Positions 33,587-41,683 of a stretch of DNA of 64,000 nucleotides are shown piece after piece. The DNA is from Jiangella alkaliphila (lineage in GTDB: Bacteria > Actinomycetota > Actinomycetes > Jiangellales > Jiangellaceae). The position numbers and the translations under genes were made by a program. A model generated the notes under the pieces. That model was not told the origin of the DNA. It searched no databases and saw only the letters and a list, made by a program, of their open reading frames with translations. The stretch is taken from assembly GCF_900105925.1 (NCBI RefSeq), contig NZ_LT629791.1, positions 1,426,001-1,490,000 of the forward strand. Direction: 5' to 3'. The number at the start of each line of letters is the position of its first letter. The first letter of the stretch is position 1.

Positions 33587-34798
33587 GTGCTCGAACCGGC
33601 TCAGCGATACGACGGGTACCGCTCGTACAGCTACTTGCGTGAAGGCGTCGACTACAAGGCGTTCGACCTGGCGCCCGACCTCGGCCGGGTGCCGGAGTAC
33701 GGCGGGCTGGAGCTGTCCGACGCCCAGCGGGAGCGGGTGACCGGGCTGCTGGCCGACAGCGTGGTCGTCTCCACCCACGAGCACCCGACGATGTTCCCCG
33801 AGGACATCACCGAGACCATCGACTACAACCGGCATGGCCGCCACCGCACCGGGTACGAGGGCCTGGCGCGGTCCGGCCTCACCGCGGTCATCGACAACTT
33901 CATGGACGGCACGGCCTGCGTCACCAGCCACGCCGGCTGGAAGTGGACCGACATCATCGCCGACCTCGGCATGCGCTTCTCCGACCTCGCGCACCAGGAC
34001 TTCGTCATCAAGGCCGAGACGCTGGCCGACATCCGGCTGGCGCACGAGACCGGCCGCATCGCGCTGATCGCCGGGCTGGAGGCGTCCACCCCGATCGAGA
34101 ACGAGCTGGACCGCCTCGACATCCTCTACGGCTTCGGCGTCCGGCAGCTCGGCATCGCCTACAGCGAGGCCAACACGCTCGGCAGCGGGCTGAAGGAGCG
34201 CCGCGACGGCGGGCTCACCGCGTTCGGGCGCAAGGCCGTGGAGCGCATGAACAAGCTCGGCATCGTCGTCGACGTGTCGCACTCCGGCGACGTCACCTCG
34301 CTGGAGGTGATCGAGCACTCGACCAAGCCGATCATCATCACCCACGCCGGTGCCCGCGCCGTCTGGCCGACCAACCGGATGAAGCCCGACGATGTCATCC
34401 GGGCCTGCGCGGAGCGGGGCGGGGTCATCGGGCTGGAGGCGGCGCCGCACACGACGCTGTCGCCGCAGCACCCGCGCCACAGCCTCGAGTCGGTGATGGA
34501 CCACTTCGTGTACTGCGTCGACCTGGTCGGCATCGAGCACGTCGGGTTCGGGCCGGACACGCTGTTCGGCGACCACGTGGGGCTGCACAAGCTGTTCTCC
34601 GGTCACCTCTCGCTCGGCGAGGCCCACGGGTCGGTCGAGTACGACGAGGTCGAGTACGTCGACGGCCTGGAGAACCCGGCCGAGTGCTTCTGGAACATCG
34701 TCGGCTGGCTGGTCCAGCACGACTACTCCGACGACGAGATCCGTGCCGTCATCGGCGGCAACGCCATGCGTGTCATCGAGGAGGTCTGGGAGAGATGA
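33587..34798 (+). CDS. Membrane dipeptidase family (M19) metallopeptidase
   Basis: A 403-residue protein related to renal dipeptidase. The family blocks GLEASTPIENELDRLDILYGFGVRQLGI (with the bridging Glu), VVDVSHSGD and IIITHAGARA (metal His residues) and GFGPDTLFG are present. The first metal motif reads THEHP (HxH) where HxD is usual. GTG 33587 is chosen because GGGAGG lies six bases upstream. It has no signal peptide. First gene of the peptide-uptake operon, overlapping the binding-protein gene. It probably splits imported dipeptides, possibly with D-residues or modified ends. Confidence 0.88.
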   Translation: MLEPAQRYDGYRSYSYLREGVDYKAFDLAPDLGRVPEYGGLELSDAQRERVTGLLADSVVVSTHEHPTMFPEDITETIDYNRHGRHRTGYEGLARSGLTAVIDNFMDGTACVTSHAGWKWTDIIADLGMRFSDLAHQDFVIKAETLADIRLAHETGRIALIAGLEASTPIENELDRLDILYGFGVRQLGIAYSEANTLGSGLKERRDGGLTAFGRKAVERMNKLGIVVDVSHSGDVTSLEVIEHSTKPIIITHAGARAVWPTNRMKPDDVIRACAERGGVIGLEAAPHTTLSPQHPRHSLESVMDHFVYCVDLVGIEHVGFGPDTLFGDHVGLHKLFSGHLSLGEAHGSVEYDEVEYVDGLENPAECFWNIVGWLVQHDYSDDEIRAVIGGNAMRVIEEVWER

Positions 34799-36405
34799 GC
34801 ACAACGCGCGCTCTGGGCCGGCGCGTCGCGCTGGGCGCGGCGCTGGCCCTCACTCTGGCGGCCTGCGTGCCGTCCGAGCCCGACGGCGGGTCGGACGACG
34901 CGTCCGACGACGCGAGCGATGCCGGCGGAGGCGGTGGCGAGCTGTCCATCGGCACCACCGCGGACGTCGTCAACTTCAACCCGCTGGTCGGCAACAGCCG
35001 CACCGACACGTGGGTCACGAACCTCATGTACCCGGCGATGATGACCCTCGACGACGAGGGTGCCAAGGTGCCGGCGCTGGCGACGGAGTGGGGCTACGGC
35101 GACGACGGCCTGACCGCGTGGATCGAGCTCCGCGACGACATGGAGTGGTCCGACGGCGAGCCGCTCACTGCCGAGGACGTCATCTTCACGATCGACGCGA
35201 TCAAGGCCGAGCAGCTGGGTACCGTCGCCGGCATGATCGGCGCGTACGAGTCCGCCACGGCCGCGTCGGACACCCGCATCGAGTTCACCCTGAGCCGGCC
35301 GGACGGCGCGTTCCTCAACAGCATCGGGTTCTGGATGCCGATCGTCCCGGAGCACGTCTTCGGGCAGGCGCCGGCGGTGGGCGACTTCGCCAACGACTCC
35401 GACTGGGTGTCGGCCGGCCCGTTCGTCCTCACCCAGGTCGAGCGCGGCCAGCGCTACGTGCTGGAGGCCGTCGACAGCTACCCGCTGGCCGACGGCGGCC
35501 GGGCCGCGCTCGACCGCGTCGTGTTCCGCGTCTACCCCGACGTGAACACCGAGGTCCTGGCGCTGCGCTCGGGCGAGATCGACCTCATCGGCAACGCGCT
35601 GCCGCCGTCGGTGGCCCGCGACGTCTCCGGCGACGACGAGCTGCAGACGTTCAGCGTCCCGTCGCTGGGCTGGGCGCACATGCAGTACAACATGCGCCGT
35701 CCGCCGCTGGACCAGGTGGAGGTTCGCCAGGCGCTCGCGCACGCCGTCGACTACGAGGCGATCCGCCAGGTGGTGCTGGGCGGCAACGCGGTGTCGTCCA
35801 ACTCCAGTGTCCTGACGCCGACGTTCAGTCAGTGGGTCGACGACACGGCCGAGGAGTACGCCTACGACCCGGACCTGTCCCGCGACCTGCTGGCCCAGGC
35901 CGGCGTCGAGGGCCTCGAGCTGGAGATGATCTACGACGCCGGTGACCCGAACATCTCGTCGTGGGCGGAGCTGGTGCGCGACCAGGCGGCCGAGGCCGGC
36001 ATCACGATCACGCTGTCCGGGCTGGAGCGCAACACCTACCTGGCCCGCACCAACGAGCGCGACTTCGACATCTACGCGGGGTCGTGGGCGATCATCGACG
36101 AGCCGCAGTCCAACTTCAACCTGCTGTTCGCGCCGGAGGGCTTCATCAACTACGCCGGCGTGAACGACCCGGAGATCGACCGGCTGCTGGTGGAGTCGTC
36201 GTCGGCGCTGACGGTCGAGGACGCGCGCGGCCCGCTGCAGGAGCTGGCCCGCATCGTCACCGACCAGGTCTACGACAACGTGATGTACGTCGAGCAGTTC
36301 ACCTTCGCGGCGTCGAACGAGTGGACCGGCTTCCAGCCCAAGCCCAGCGAGCTGCTCTCGGTGGTCAACCCGCAGTCGCTGGCGTCGGTGCGGGCGGCGG
36401 ACTAG
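34795..36405 (+). CDS. Peptide ABC transporter substrate-binding lipoprotein (SBP_bac_5)
   Basis: A 536-residue DppA/OppA-like protein. The signal peptide ends at lipobox LAAC (Cys 23), followed by an Asp/Ser/Gly linker. The body shows WIELRDDMEWSDGEPLTAEDVIFTIDAIK, a hallmark of the family, and RPPLDQVEVRQALAHAVDYEAIRQVVLGGNA. The ATG overlaps the dipeptidase stop. It is separated from the permeases by a 167-bp palindromic spacer. Confidence 0.94.
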   Translation: MSTTRALGRRVALGAALALTLAACVPSEPDGGSDDASDDASDAGGGGGELSIGTTADVVNFNPLVGNSRTDTWVTNLMYPAMMTLDDEGAKVPALATEWGYGDDGLTAWIELRDDMEWSDGEPLTAEDVIFTIDAIKAEQLGTVAGMIGAYESATAASDTRIEFTLSRPDGAFLNSIGFWMPIVPEHVFGQAPAVGDFANDSDWVSAGPFVLTQVERGQRYVLEAVDSYPLADGGRAALDRVVFRVYPDVNTEVLALRSGEIDLIGNALPPSVARDVSGDDELQTFSVPSLGWAHMQYNMRRPPLDQVEVRQALAHAVDYEAIRQVVLGGNAVSSNSSVLTPTFSQWVDDTAEEYAYDPDLSRDLLAQAGVEGLELEMIYDAGDPNISSWAELVRDQAAEAGITITLSGLERNTYLARTNERDFDIYAGSWAIIDEPQSNFNLLFAPEGFINYAGVNDPEIDRLLVESSSALTVEDARGPLQELARIVTDQVYDNVMYVEQFTFAASNEWTGFQPKPSELLSVVNPQSLASVRAAD

Positions 36406-36563
36406 GGGGGTCTGATGGATATTGGCGGATGCGGGCGGCGTCCAGGCGTCGGTCCAGCAAGGCGGAGGAGGAGGTCGATGCGGTGCCATCGGGCGACGAC
36501 GACAACGCAGCTGGTCGGCGTCTGGGCGTCGATCCGCGCCGCCGAAGATCCATCAGACGCCCC
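36405..36563 (+). repeat. Long imperfect palindrome between the binding-protein and permease genes
   Basis: The outer arms 36405-36420 and 36548-36563 match at 15 of 16 bases (GGGG-GTCTGATGGAT core). Pairing appears to continue inwards, where many mismatches are G-to-A or T-to-C and would be G-U pairs in RNA (for example the CCAG-rich stretches around 36458 and 36515). It begins on the last base of the stop codon of the binding-protein gene. It could attenuate read-through so that binding protein exceeds permease, or be a MITE-like insertion. Confidence 0.7.
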
Positions 36564-36572
36564 CTAGCGCGG

Positions 36573-37535
36573 ATGGCCCTGCTCCGGTTCACCTCGCTGC
36601 GGGTGCTGCGCGGCCTGCTCACGCTCTGGTTCGCCGTCAGCGTCACGTTCTTCCTGGTGCGGCTGCTGCCGGGCGACCCGGCGCTGGCCATCGCGAGCCC
36701 GACGATGAGCGAGGACCAGCGCCAGCAGATCCTCACCGACTTCGGTCTCGACCGGCCGCTCGCGGTGCAGTACGTGACGTATCTCGGTGAGCTGTTGCAG
36801 GGCAATCTCGGCGTGTCGTTCCGGCAGTCCGTCCCGGTCGCGGACGTGCTGCTGGAACGGCTGCCGTGGACGCTCATCCTGACCGGCAGCGCGCTGGTGG
36901 TGACGCTGCTCATCGGGCTGCCGCTGGGGGTGCTGGCGGCGACGCACCCCGGCGGCGCCCTGGACCGCGCCATCCAGATCGGCGGCGTCGTCGGGCAGTC
37001 GCTGTTCGTGCCGACGGTGGGCATCTTCCTGCTGTACACGTTCGGGCTGTGGCTCGGCTGGTTCCCGATCGGCGGCGCCATCGACGACGACGTCTACGGG
37101 CTGGAGGCGTACGCGAGCATGCTGCGGCACCTCGTGCTGCCGTGCCTTAGCCTGGTGGTGCTGCAGATCGGCGCCTACGTGCTCACGCTGCGGACGAACC
37201 TCATCGACGCGCTCGGCGAGGAGTACTGCACGGTGGCCCGAGCCAAGGGCGCGCCGGAGCGGCGGGTGGTCTGGAAGCACGCCCTGCGCAACGCGCTGCT
37301 GCCCACGACGACGCTGGTCGGGCTGCAGCTCGGCTTCCTGGTGGGCGGCGCCGTGCTGACCGAGACGATCTTCGCCTATCCCGGCGTCGGGCGGGCGATC
37401 TACGAGTCGGTCGGCCAGCTCGACTTCCCGGTGCTGCAGGGCGCGTTCGTCCTGCTGGCGGCCGCGGTCGTGGTGGCGAACCTGCTGACGGACATCGCCT
37501 ACGGCCTGCTCGACCCACGGGTGCGTACGGCATGA
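36573..37535 (+). CDS. Peptide ABC transporter permease (DppB-like)
   Basis: A 320-residue membrane protein. The N-terminus RGLLTLWFAVSVTFFLVRLLPGDPA is diagnostic of OppB/DppB permeases. The EAA-type loop YCTVARAKGAPERRVVWKHALRNALLPTTT is complete, and ETIFAYPGVGRAIYESV is conserved near the end. ATG 36573 chosen by homology with the family start; its ribosome site is weak, ten bases after the palindrome. Overlaps the next permease by four bases. Confidence 0.93.
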   Translation: MALLRFTSLRVLRGLLTLWFAVSVTFFLVRLLPGDPALAIASPTMSEDQRQQILTDFGLDRPLAVQYVTYLGELLQGNLGVSFRQSVPVADVLLERLPWTLILTGSALVVTLLIGLPLGVLAATHPGGALDRAIQIGGVVGQSLFVPTVGIFLLYTFGLWLGWFPIGGAIDDDVYGLEAYASMLRHLVLPCLSLVVLQIGAYVLTLRTNLIDALGEEYCTVARAKGAPERRVVWKHALRNALLPTTTLVGLQLGFLVGGAVLTETIFAYPGVGRAIYESVGQLDFPVLQGAFVLLAAAVVVANLLTDIAYGLLDPRVRTA

Positions 37536-38419
37536 GCGGCCTGAGCGAAGAGCTGACGACGGCCGCGGCGGAGCCGACGCCGGCCAGCCGCACGTGGCGG
37601 GCGTTCCGGCGCAACCCGCTCGGCCTGGTCGCGGCCGGACTGCTGGCCCTGCTGGTGCTGGTCGCGCTGGCCGCCCCGCTGATCGCCGACTACCCGCGCG
37701 GCTACGGCGAGGACATGCTCGTCGGGCCGTCGGCGGAACACTGGTTCGGCACCGACCATCTCGGCCGCGACATCTTCGCCCAGGTCATCTGGGGGACGCG
37801 GACGAGCATGGCGGTCGGCCTCGGCGCCTCGGCGCTGGCCATCGTGCTCGGCGTGGCGGTCGGTGTCGGCGGCGCGTACTTCAAGCGCCTGGACGGCGTG
37901 CTCGGCCTGTTCGTCGACGTCATGCTGTCGCTGCCGGTGCTGCCGCTGATGATCCTGGTGGCGGCGCTGGCCGGGCCGAGCGTCACGACGCTGGTCGTGG
38001 TCATCGCGCTGTTCTCCTGGCCCGAGGTGGCCCGCGTGGTCCGCTCGCAGGCGCTGCCGATCGTGACGCTGTCCTACGTCGACGCCGCGCACGTCATGGG
38101 GGCGCCGAACCGCTGGGTGCTGCTGCGGCACGTGCTGCCGGCGGTGTCGCCGGTCATCGCGGTGTCGGTGGTGGTGACGGCGTCGCGTGCGGTGCTGAGC
38201 GAGGCAGGCCTCGCGTTCCTCGGTCTGGGCGACCCGTCCAGCTGGTCGTGGGGGACGATCCTCTACAACGCCCAGCGCTCCGGCGCGCTCAGCTCCTCCT
38301 GGTGGACGGCGTTCTTCCCGTCGCTGGCCATCCTGCTGCTGGTCGTCGCGGCCACCCTCGTCGCGCTGGCCTACAACGACGCCCGCAACCCGCGGACCCG
38401 ACAGGACGGAGCCCGATGA
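37532..38419 (+). CDS. Peptide ABC transporter permease (DppC-like)
   Basis: A 295-residue membrane protein. WRAFRRNPLGLVAAGLLALLVLVALAAPLIADY and HWFGTDHLGRDIFAQVIWGTRTSM are classic DppC/OppC N-terminal features; the coupling loop is YVDAAHVMGAPNRWVLLRHVLPAVSPVI. It forms the heterodimeric channel with the DppB-like protein. ATGA overlaps on both sides. Confidence 0.94.
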   Translation: MSGLSEELTTAAAEPTPASRTWRAFRRNPLGLVAAGLLALLVLVALAAPLIADYPRGYGEDMLVGPSAEHWFGTDHLGRDIFAQVIWGTRTSMAVGLGASALAIVLGVAVGVGGAYFKRLDGVLGLFVDVMLSLPVLPLMILVAALAGPSVTTLVVVIALFSWPEVARVVRSQALPIVTLSYVDAAHVMGAPNRWVLLRHVLPAVSPVIAVSVVVTASRAVLSEAGLAFLGLGDPSSWSWGTILYNAQRSGALSSSWWTAFFPSLAILLLVVAATLVALAYNDARNPRTRQDGAR

Positions 38420-39591
38420 CCTTCTCCCAGCGGCTGCCCGCCGCGTTCTACCGCGACGTCCACGCCCGGCTGCGGGCGCGCCTGGAGACCGCCGGGCTGG
38501 ACGCCGTCGTCGTCGACGACTGGCACGACGTCGCCTACCTGACCGGCTTCTTCCACCACCCGAACGAGCGGCCGGCCGTGGTCTGGGCCGGCCGCGACCG
38601 CGTCGTCCTGCTGGTACCGGAGCTGGAGCGCGAGCACGCGCTGGCGCAGGGCTCGGCCGTCGACGAGCTGGTGGCGTTCGAGGAGTTCCCCGGTGTCGAC
38701 AGCCCGTTCGCCGCGCTGGCGAAGGCGGTGCCGCCGCGCGGTGTGTGGGGGCACTCGCCGGCGCTGTCGACCGGCCGGCTGGCTCAGCTGGAGACGGTGT
38801 TCGCGGACGTGAGCTGGCAGATGTCGTCGCTGGTCGACGAGTTGCGGCTGGTGAAGCAGCCGGAGGAGGTCGAGCTGCATCGGCAGGCCGGCCGGCTCGG
38901 CGACGTCATGCTGGCGGCCGGCGTGGACCTGATCGCGGCCGCCGTCGCCAGCGGTGAGCTGCCGACCGAGGCCGAGCTGGCCGACCACGTCGTCCGGGCC
39001 GGCGCCCGGTGGATGTACGAGACGCACTCCGACGTCGTCGTGGTGCCGATGCTGACCGGCGGGCTCGTCTACGGCGGCGCCAACTCCGCCTACCCGCACG
39101 GGCTGCCGTCGTCGTACCGGTTGCGCGCGGGTGACACGTTCATCCTGTCGCTGGGCGGCGCCGTCGGCGGCCGGTACGCCGAGAGCGAGCGGACGTTCTT
39201 CCTCGGCGAGCCGACCGAGCAGCAGACCGCCTACTTCGCCGCCGATCACCGGGCGCAGGAGGTCGGCACGCAGGCGCTGCGGCCCGGCGCCCGCTGCCAG
39301 GACGTCAACCGGGCCTGCCTCGACGTCATCCGCGACGCCGGCTACGGCGAATATCTGCGGCACCGTCAGGGGCACGGGATCGGCCTGGACTTCCACGAGC
39401 CGCCGTGGCTGTCCGACGGCGACGACACCGAGCTGGCGCCCGGCATGGTCGTCTCCAGCGAGCCCGGCATCTACGTGCCCGGTCACGCCGGCTACCGCAT
39501 CTCCGACACCGTGCTGGTCACCGAGCAGGGGCCGGAGCGGCTGACCGCCTACCCGCGCGACCTCGACGACGTCGTCATCGATCTCCCCTAG
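38416..39591 (+). CDS. M24-family (pita-bread fold) protein with degenerate metal ligands
   Basis: A 391-residue two-domain protein like Xaa-Pro dipeptidase/creatinase. The N-terminal creatinase domain (YLTGFFHHPNERPAVVWAG) is followed by the catalytic pita-bread fold with QGHGIGLDFHE (H320) and SSEPGIYVPG (E349). The canonical five metal ligands Asp, Asp, His, Glu, Glu here read S245, E256, H320, E349, S363 (FILSLGG, YAESERT, YRISDTV). A dinuclear metallopeptidase is therefore unlikely; a metal-free creatinase-like C-N hydrolase or a non-catalytic role is possible. Sits in the peptide operon. Confidence 0.85.
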   Translation: MTFSQRLPAAFYRDVHARLRARLETAGLDAVVVDDWHDVAYLTGFFHHPNERPAVVWAGRDRVVLLVPELEREHALAQGSAVDELVAFEEFPGVDSPFAALAKAVPPRGVWGHSPALSTGRLAQLETVFADVSWQMSSLVDELRLVKQPEEVELHRQAGRLGDVMLAAGVDLIAAAVASGELPTEAELADHVVRAGARWMYETHSDVVVVPMLTGGLVYGGANSAYPHGLPSSYRLRAGDTFILSLGGAVGGRYAESERTFFLGEPTEQQTAYFAADHRAQEVGTQALRPGARCQDVNRACLDVIRDAGYGEYLRHRQGHGIGLDFHEPPWLSDGDDTELAPGMVVSSEPGIYVPGHAGYRISDTVLVTEQGPERLTAYPRDLDDVVIDLP

Positions 39592-39605
39592 GAGGAGAGC
39601 AGAAC

Positions 39606-40454
39606 ATGATCGTGGAGATCAACGGCAACCCGCTCGACGTCGAGCTGCTCGGCGGCGACGACCCGGGCAAGCCGCTGCTCATCGCCCATCACGGCGCGCC
39701 CGGCCTCGGATCGCGCCGGGAGCCCTCGGCGGCGTTCGGCCACCTCTCCGACCTGTTCCGCGTGCTGGTGTTCGACGCGCGGGGCAGCGGCAAGAGCGGC
39801 GACGTCCCGCCGTTCACGCACGAGCAGTGGGCCGCCGACATCGACGCGCTGCGGGAGTGGGCGGGCGCGGAGACGCTGGTCATGGCCGGCGGGTCGTACG
39901 GCGGCTTCCTCGCGATGGAGTACACGATCGCCCACCCGCACCGCGTGCTGGCGCTGGTGCTGCGCGACACCGCGCCGGACCACACGCACGAGGAGGCGGC
40001 GACGGCCAACGCCCGCGCGTCGTCGCGCATCCAGGTCGACGAGGACAAGCTCGACCGCATCATGGCGGGCCAGATCCGCGACAACGACGACTTCCGCGAC
40101 TGCTGGGCGTCGATCCTGCCGCTCTACGACCACGAGTACGACCCGGCGTCCATCCAGGCCCGCGTCGACTCCGTCGACTACCACTACGCCACGCACAACT
40201 TCGCGTTCGCGGTGAACCAGCACCACTACGACGTCAAGCCGGGGCTGCCGTCGGTGAGCTGCCCGACGCTCGTGACGGTGGGCCGCAGCGACTGGATCAC
40301 GCCGGTGGAGTGCAGCGAGACCATCGCCGCCCTGATCCCCGACGCGCAGCTGGTGGTGTTCGAGAAGTCCGGCCACTCCCCGCCGATGGAGGAGCCGGAG
40401 CGGTTCCAGCAGGTGGTCAGGGACTTCCTGGTGACGCGGGTGCTCGACGCCTAG
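39606..40454 (+). CDS. Alpha/beta hydrolase (proline iminopeptidase-like)
   Basis: A 282-residue cytosolic hydrolase. HHGAPGLGSRREPS provides the oxyanion region, MAGGSYGGFLAMEY the nucleophile elbow with its Ser, VGRSDWITP the acidic residue and EKSGHSPPMEEP the His. The fold and the AWSxG/GGSxGG-type elbow resemble proline iminopeptidases, fitting the end of a peptide-degradation operon. An AGGAGGAGAG ribosome site precedes the ATG, 14 bases after the M24 gene. Substrate not established. Confidence 0.87.
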   Translation: MIVEINGNPLDVELLGGDDPGKPLLIAHHGAPGLGSRREPSAAFGHLSDLFRVLVFDARGSGKSGDVPPFTHEQWAADIDALREWAGAETLVMAGGSYGGFLAMEYTIAHPHRVLALVLRDTAPDHTHEEAATANARASSRIQVDEDKLDRIMAGQIRDNDDFRDCWASILPLYDHEYDPASIQARVDSVDYHYATHNFAFAVNQHHYDVKPGLPSVSCPTLVTVGRSDWITPVECSETIAALIPDAQLVVFEKSGHSPPMEEPERFQQVVRDFLVTRVLDA

Positions 40455-40480
40455 GCGCCCCTTGTTGGCCGTACGGCGCC

Positions 40481-40708
40481 TCACGACTCCATCCGCCCGC
40501 CGGGCCGCCGCACTGAACCGACGACTCGGAGACCGTACTGGTCGATCACGTGCGTGACGTGGCCGTACTTGTCGGCATGGCCTTGGGCTGCCTGCTCAGC
40601 ACTACCGTACGAGGAGAACATGCGCCCGGACTTCCTGCACCGTGAGCAGTGCGCCCGGTAGGCCGGTGCCCAGTGCCTTGCACCGGCTTCCTGCTCCTGG
40701 CTGGTCAC
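40481..40708 (-). CDS. Small CxxC protein, paralogue of the protein at 30284-30490
   Basis: A 75-residue protein: YRAHCSRCRKSGRMFSSYGSAEQAAQGHADKYGHVTHVIDQYGLRVVGSVRRPGG. It shares with the 30284 protein the CxxC pair, the central alanine/His helix and the THVID-YGLR--GS--RP ending. GTG 40708 chosen because GGGAG lies upstream on the coding strand. Both copies lie next to XRE-type regulators. A zinc-binding or nucleic-acid role is a guess. Confidence 0.7.
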   Translation of the reverse strand: MTSQEQEAGARHWAPAYRAHCSRCRKSGRMFSSYGSAEQAAQGHADKYGHVTHVIDQYGLRVVGSVRRPGGRMES

Positions 40709-40835
40709 CGGCGGCTCCCGTGGCCCGCGCGATGCCGGCTGACTGCGAAGTGGGTCATCGGATGCTCCAGCACCGGGTCGTGGGGCGTGGCGGATGCATC
40801 GACCGTGGCCCAGGGCGCCAACCGTGAGCGAGAGT

Positions 40836-40874
40836 TTTGACTGGCTTTGACACCTACGGGTTCCTAGCGTTGAC
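40836..40874 (+). promoter_or_regulatory. TTGAC repeats upstream of the DUF6879 gene
   Basis: TTTGACT (40836-40842) and TTTGACA (40846-40852) are spaced exactly ten bases, one helical turn, with a third TTGAC at 40870-40874. The region between the CxxC gene and the DUF6879 gene holds no gene, so the direct repeats are likely a promoter or operator array, perhaps for the nearby XRE/DUF5753 regulator. Confidence 0.4.
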
Positions 40875-40936
40875 GCAAGGCATCGCGGCGGGTGATGGTC
40901 GAGGCTGTGCAGCTCGATGATCACGCGGAGGATGCT

Positions 40937-41683
40937 GTGGTGGACTTCATCGGCTTGGACCCCGGCTCGCCCCAGGACGAGTGTCCGGCCGTCTACGTGG
41001 ACCCGGTGACGGGCGACTTCTACCAGCAGGGCCGTGTGGTGACGGACCCGGAGGTGCTGGCCTCGATCTCCAAGCACGGCGCGATCGCCGCCGACGAGGC
41101 GGTGGTGTGGCAGCCGGCGCGCATGGCCTCGATCCTCGGCGAGGCCGTCTACGGGAACTACGAACCGGAGCGGCAGGGGCCTGGCGAGCTGACGTTCGAG
41201 CGCTTCCTGGCCACCGCGCAGCGCTCGGCGATCCATGTCGAGATGCGCGAGGGCTACGGAGATGACGACCCGGCGTTTCAGCGCTGGCGGGAGACCGGCA
41301 GCACCGAGTACGACTGGAGCGTCTGGGCCAAGCTGATCGGGTCAGCGGTCGAGCGCGGCGTGACGGTCCGGCGCGTCCGTGTCGTGTCCGAGCCGGTCAC
41401 GGACTACATCCGCTGGGAGCATGCGATCAGCGACGGCAACATCGATGCCGGCGAAGAGCTGCGCTGGCTCCCCCGGCGCCAGGCCTACGACCTCCTGCTT
41501 CCCGGTGCCGACCTGTGGATGATCGACCACCGGCTCGTTCGCTACAACTTCAACGCCGGAGACGGCCACAGCCTGCGCCAGTACGAGTACGTCAGCGACC
41601 CACGCAAGGTCGCCCAGGTAGTGGCCTCGGTCGAGATGATCTGGGACCGCGCCATCCCGCACGCGGCCTACAGCCCTAGCTGA
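40937..41683 (+). CDS. DUF6879-type protein with an N-terminal extension, probable partner of the XRE/DUF5753 regulator
   Basis: The C-terminal part (from LTFERFLATAQRSAIHVEMREGY to the end) matches DUF6879: VRRVRVVSEPVTDYIRWEHAISDGNIDAGEELRWLPRRQA and LWMIDHRLVRYNFNAGDG. About 75 residues before it (DFIGLDPGSPQDECPAVYVDPVTGDFYQQGRVVTDPE) look like a separate small actinobacterial protein normally encoded on its own, so this may be a natural fusion. GTG 40937 or 40940 is preferred because GGAGG precedes it; a GTG at 40892 is open. These families commonly accompany DUF5753 regulators in presumed toxin-antitoxin-like or developmental modules. Function unproven. Confidence 0.78.
   Translation: MVDFIGLDPGSPQDECPAVYVDPVTGDFYQQGRVVTDPEVLASISKHGAIAADEAVVWQPARMASILGEAVYGNYEPERQGPGELTFERFLATAQRSAIHVEMREGYGDDDPAFQRWRETGSTEYDWSVWAKLIGSAVERGVTVRRVRVVSEPVTDYIRWEHAISDGNIDAGEELRWLPRRQAYDLLLPGADLWMIDHRLVRYNFNAGDGHSLRQYEYVSDPRKVAQVVASVEMIWDRAIPHAAYSPS

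Noticed and set aside
38416..39591. Functional Xaa-Pro dipeptidase
   Set aside because: Three of the five metal ligands are substituted, so a standard metallopeptidase assignment is not supported.
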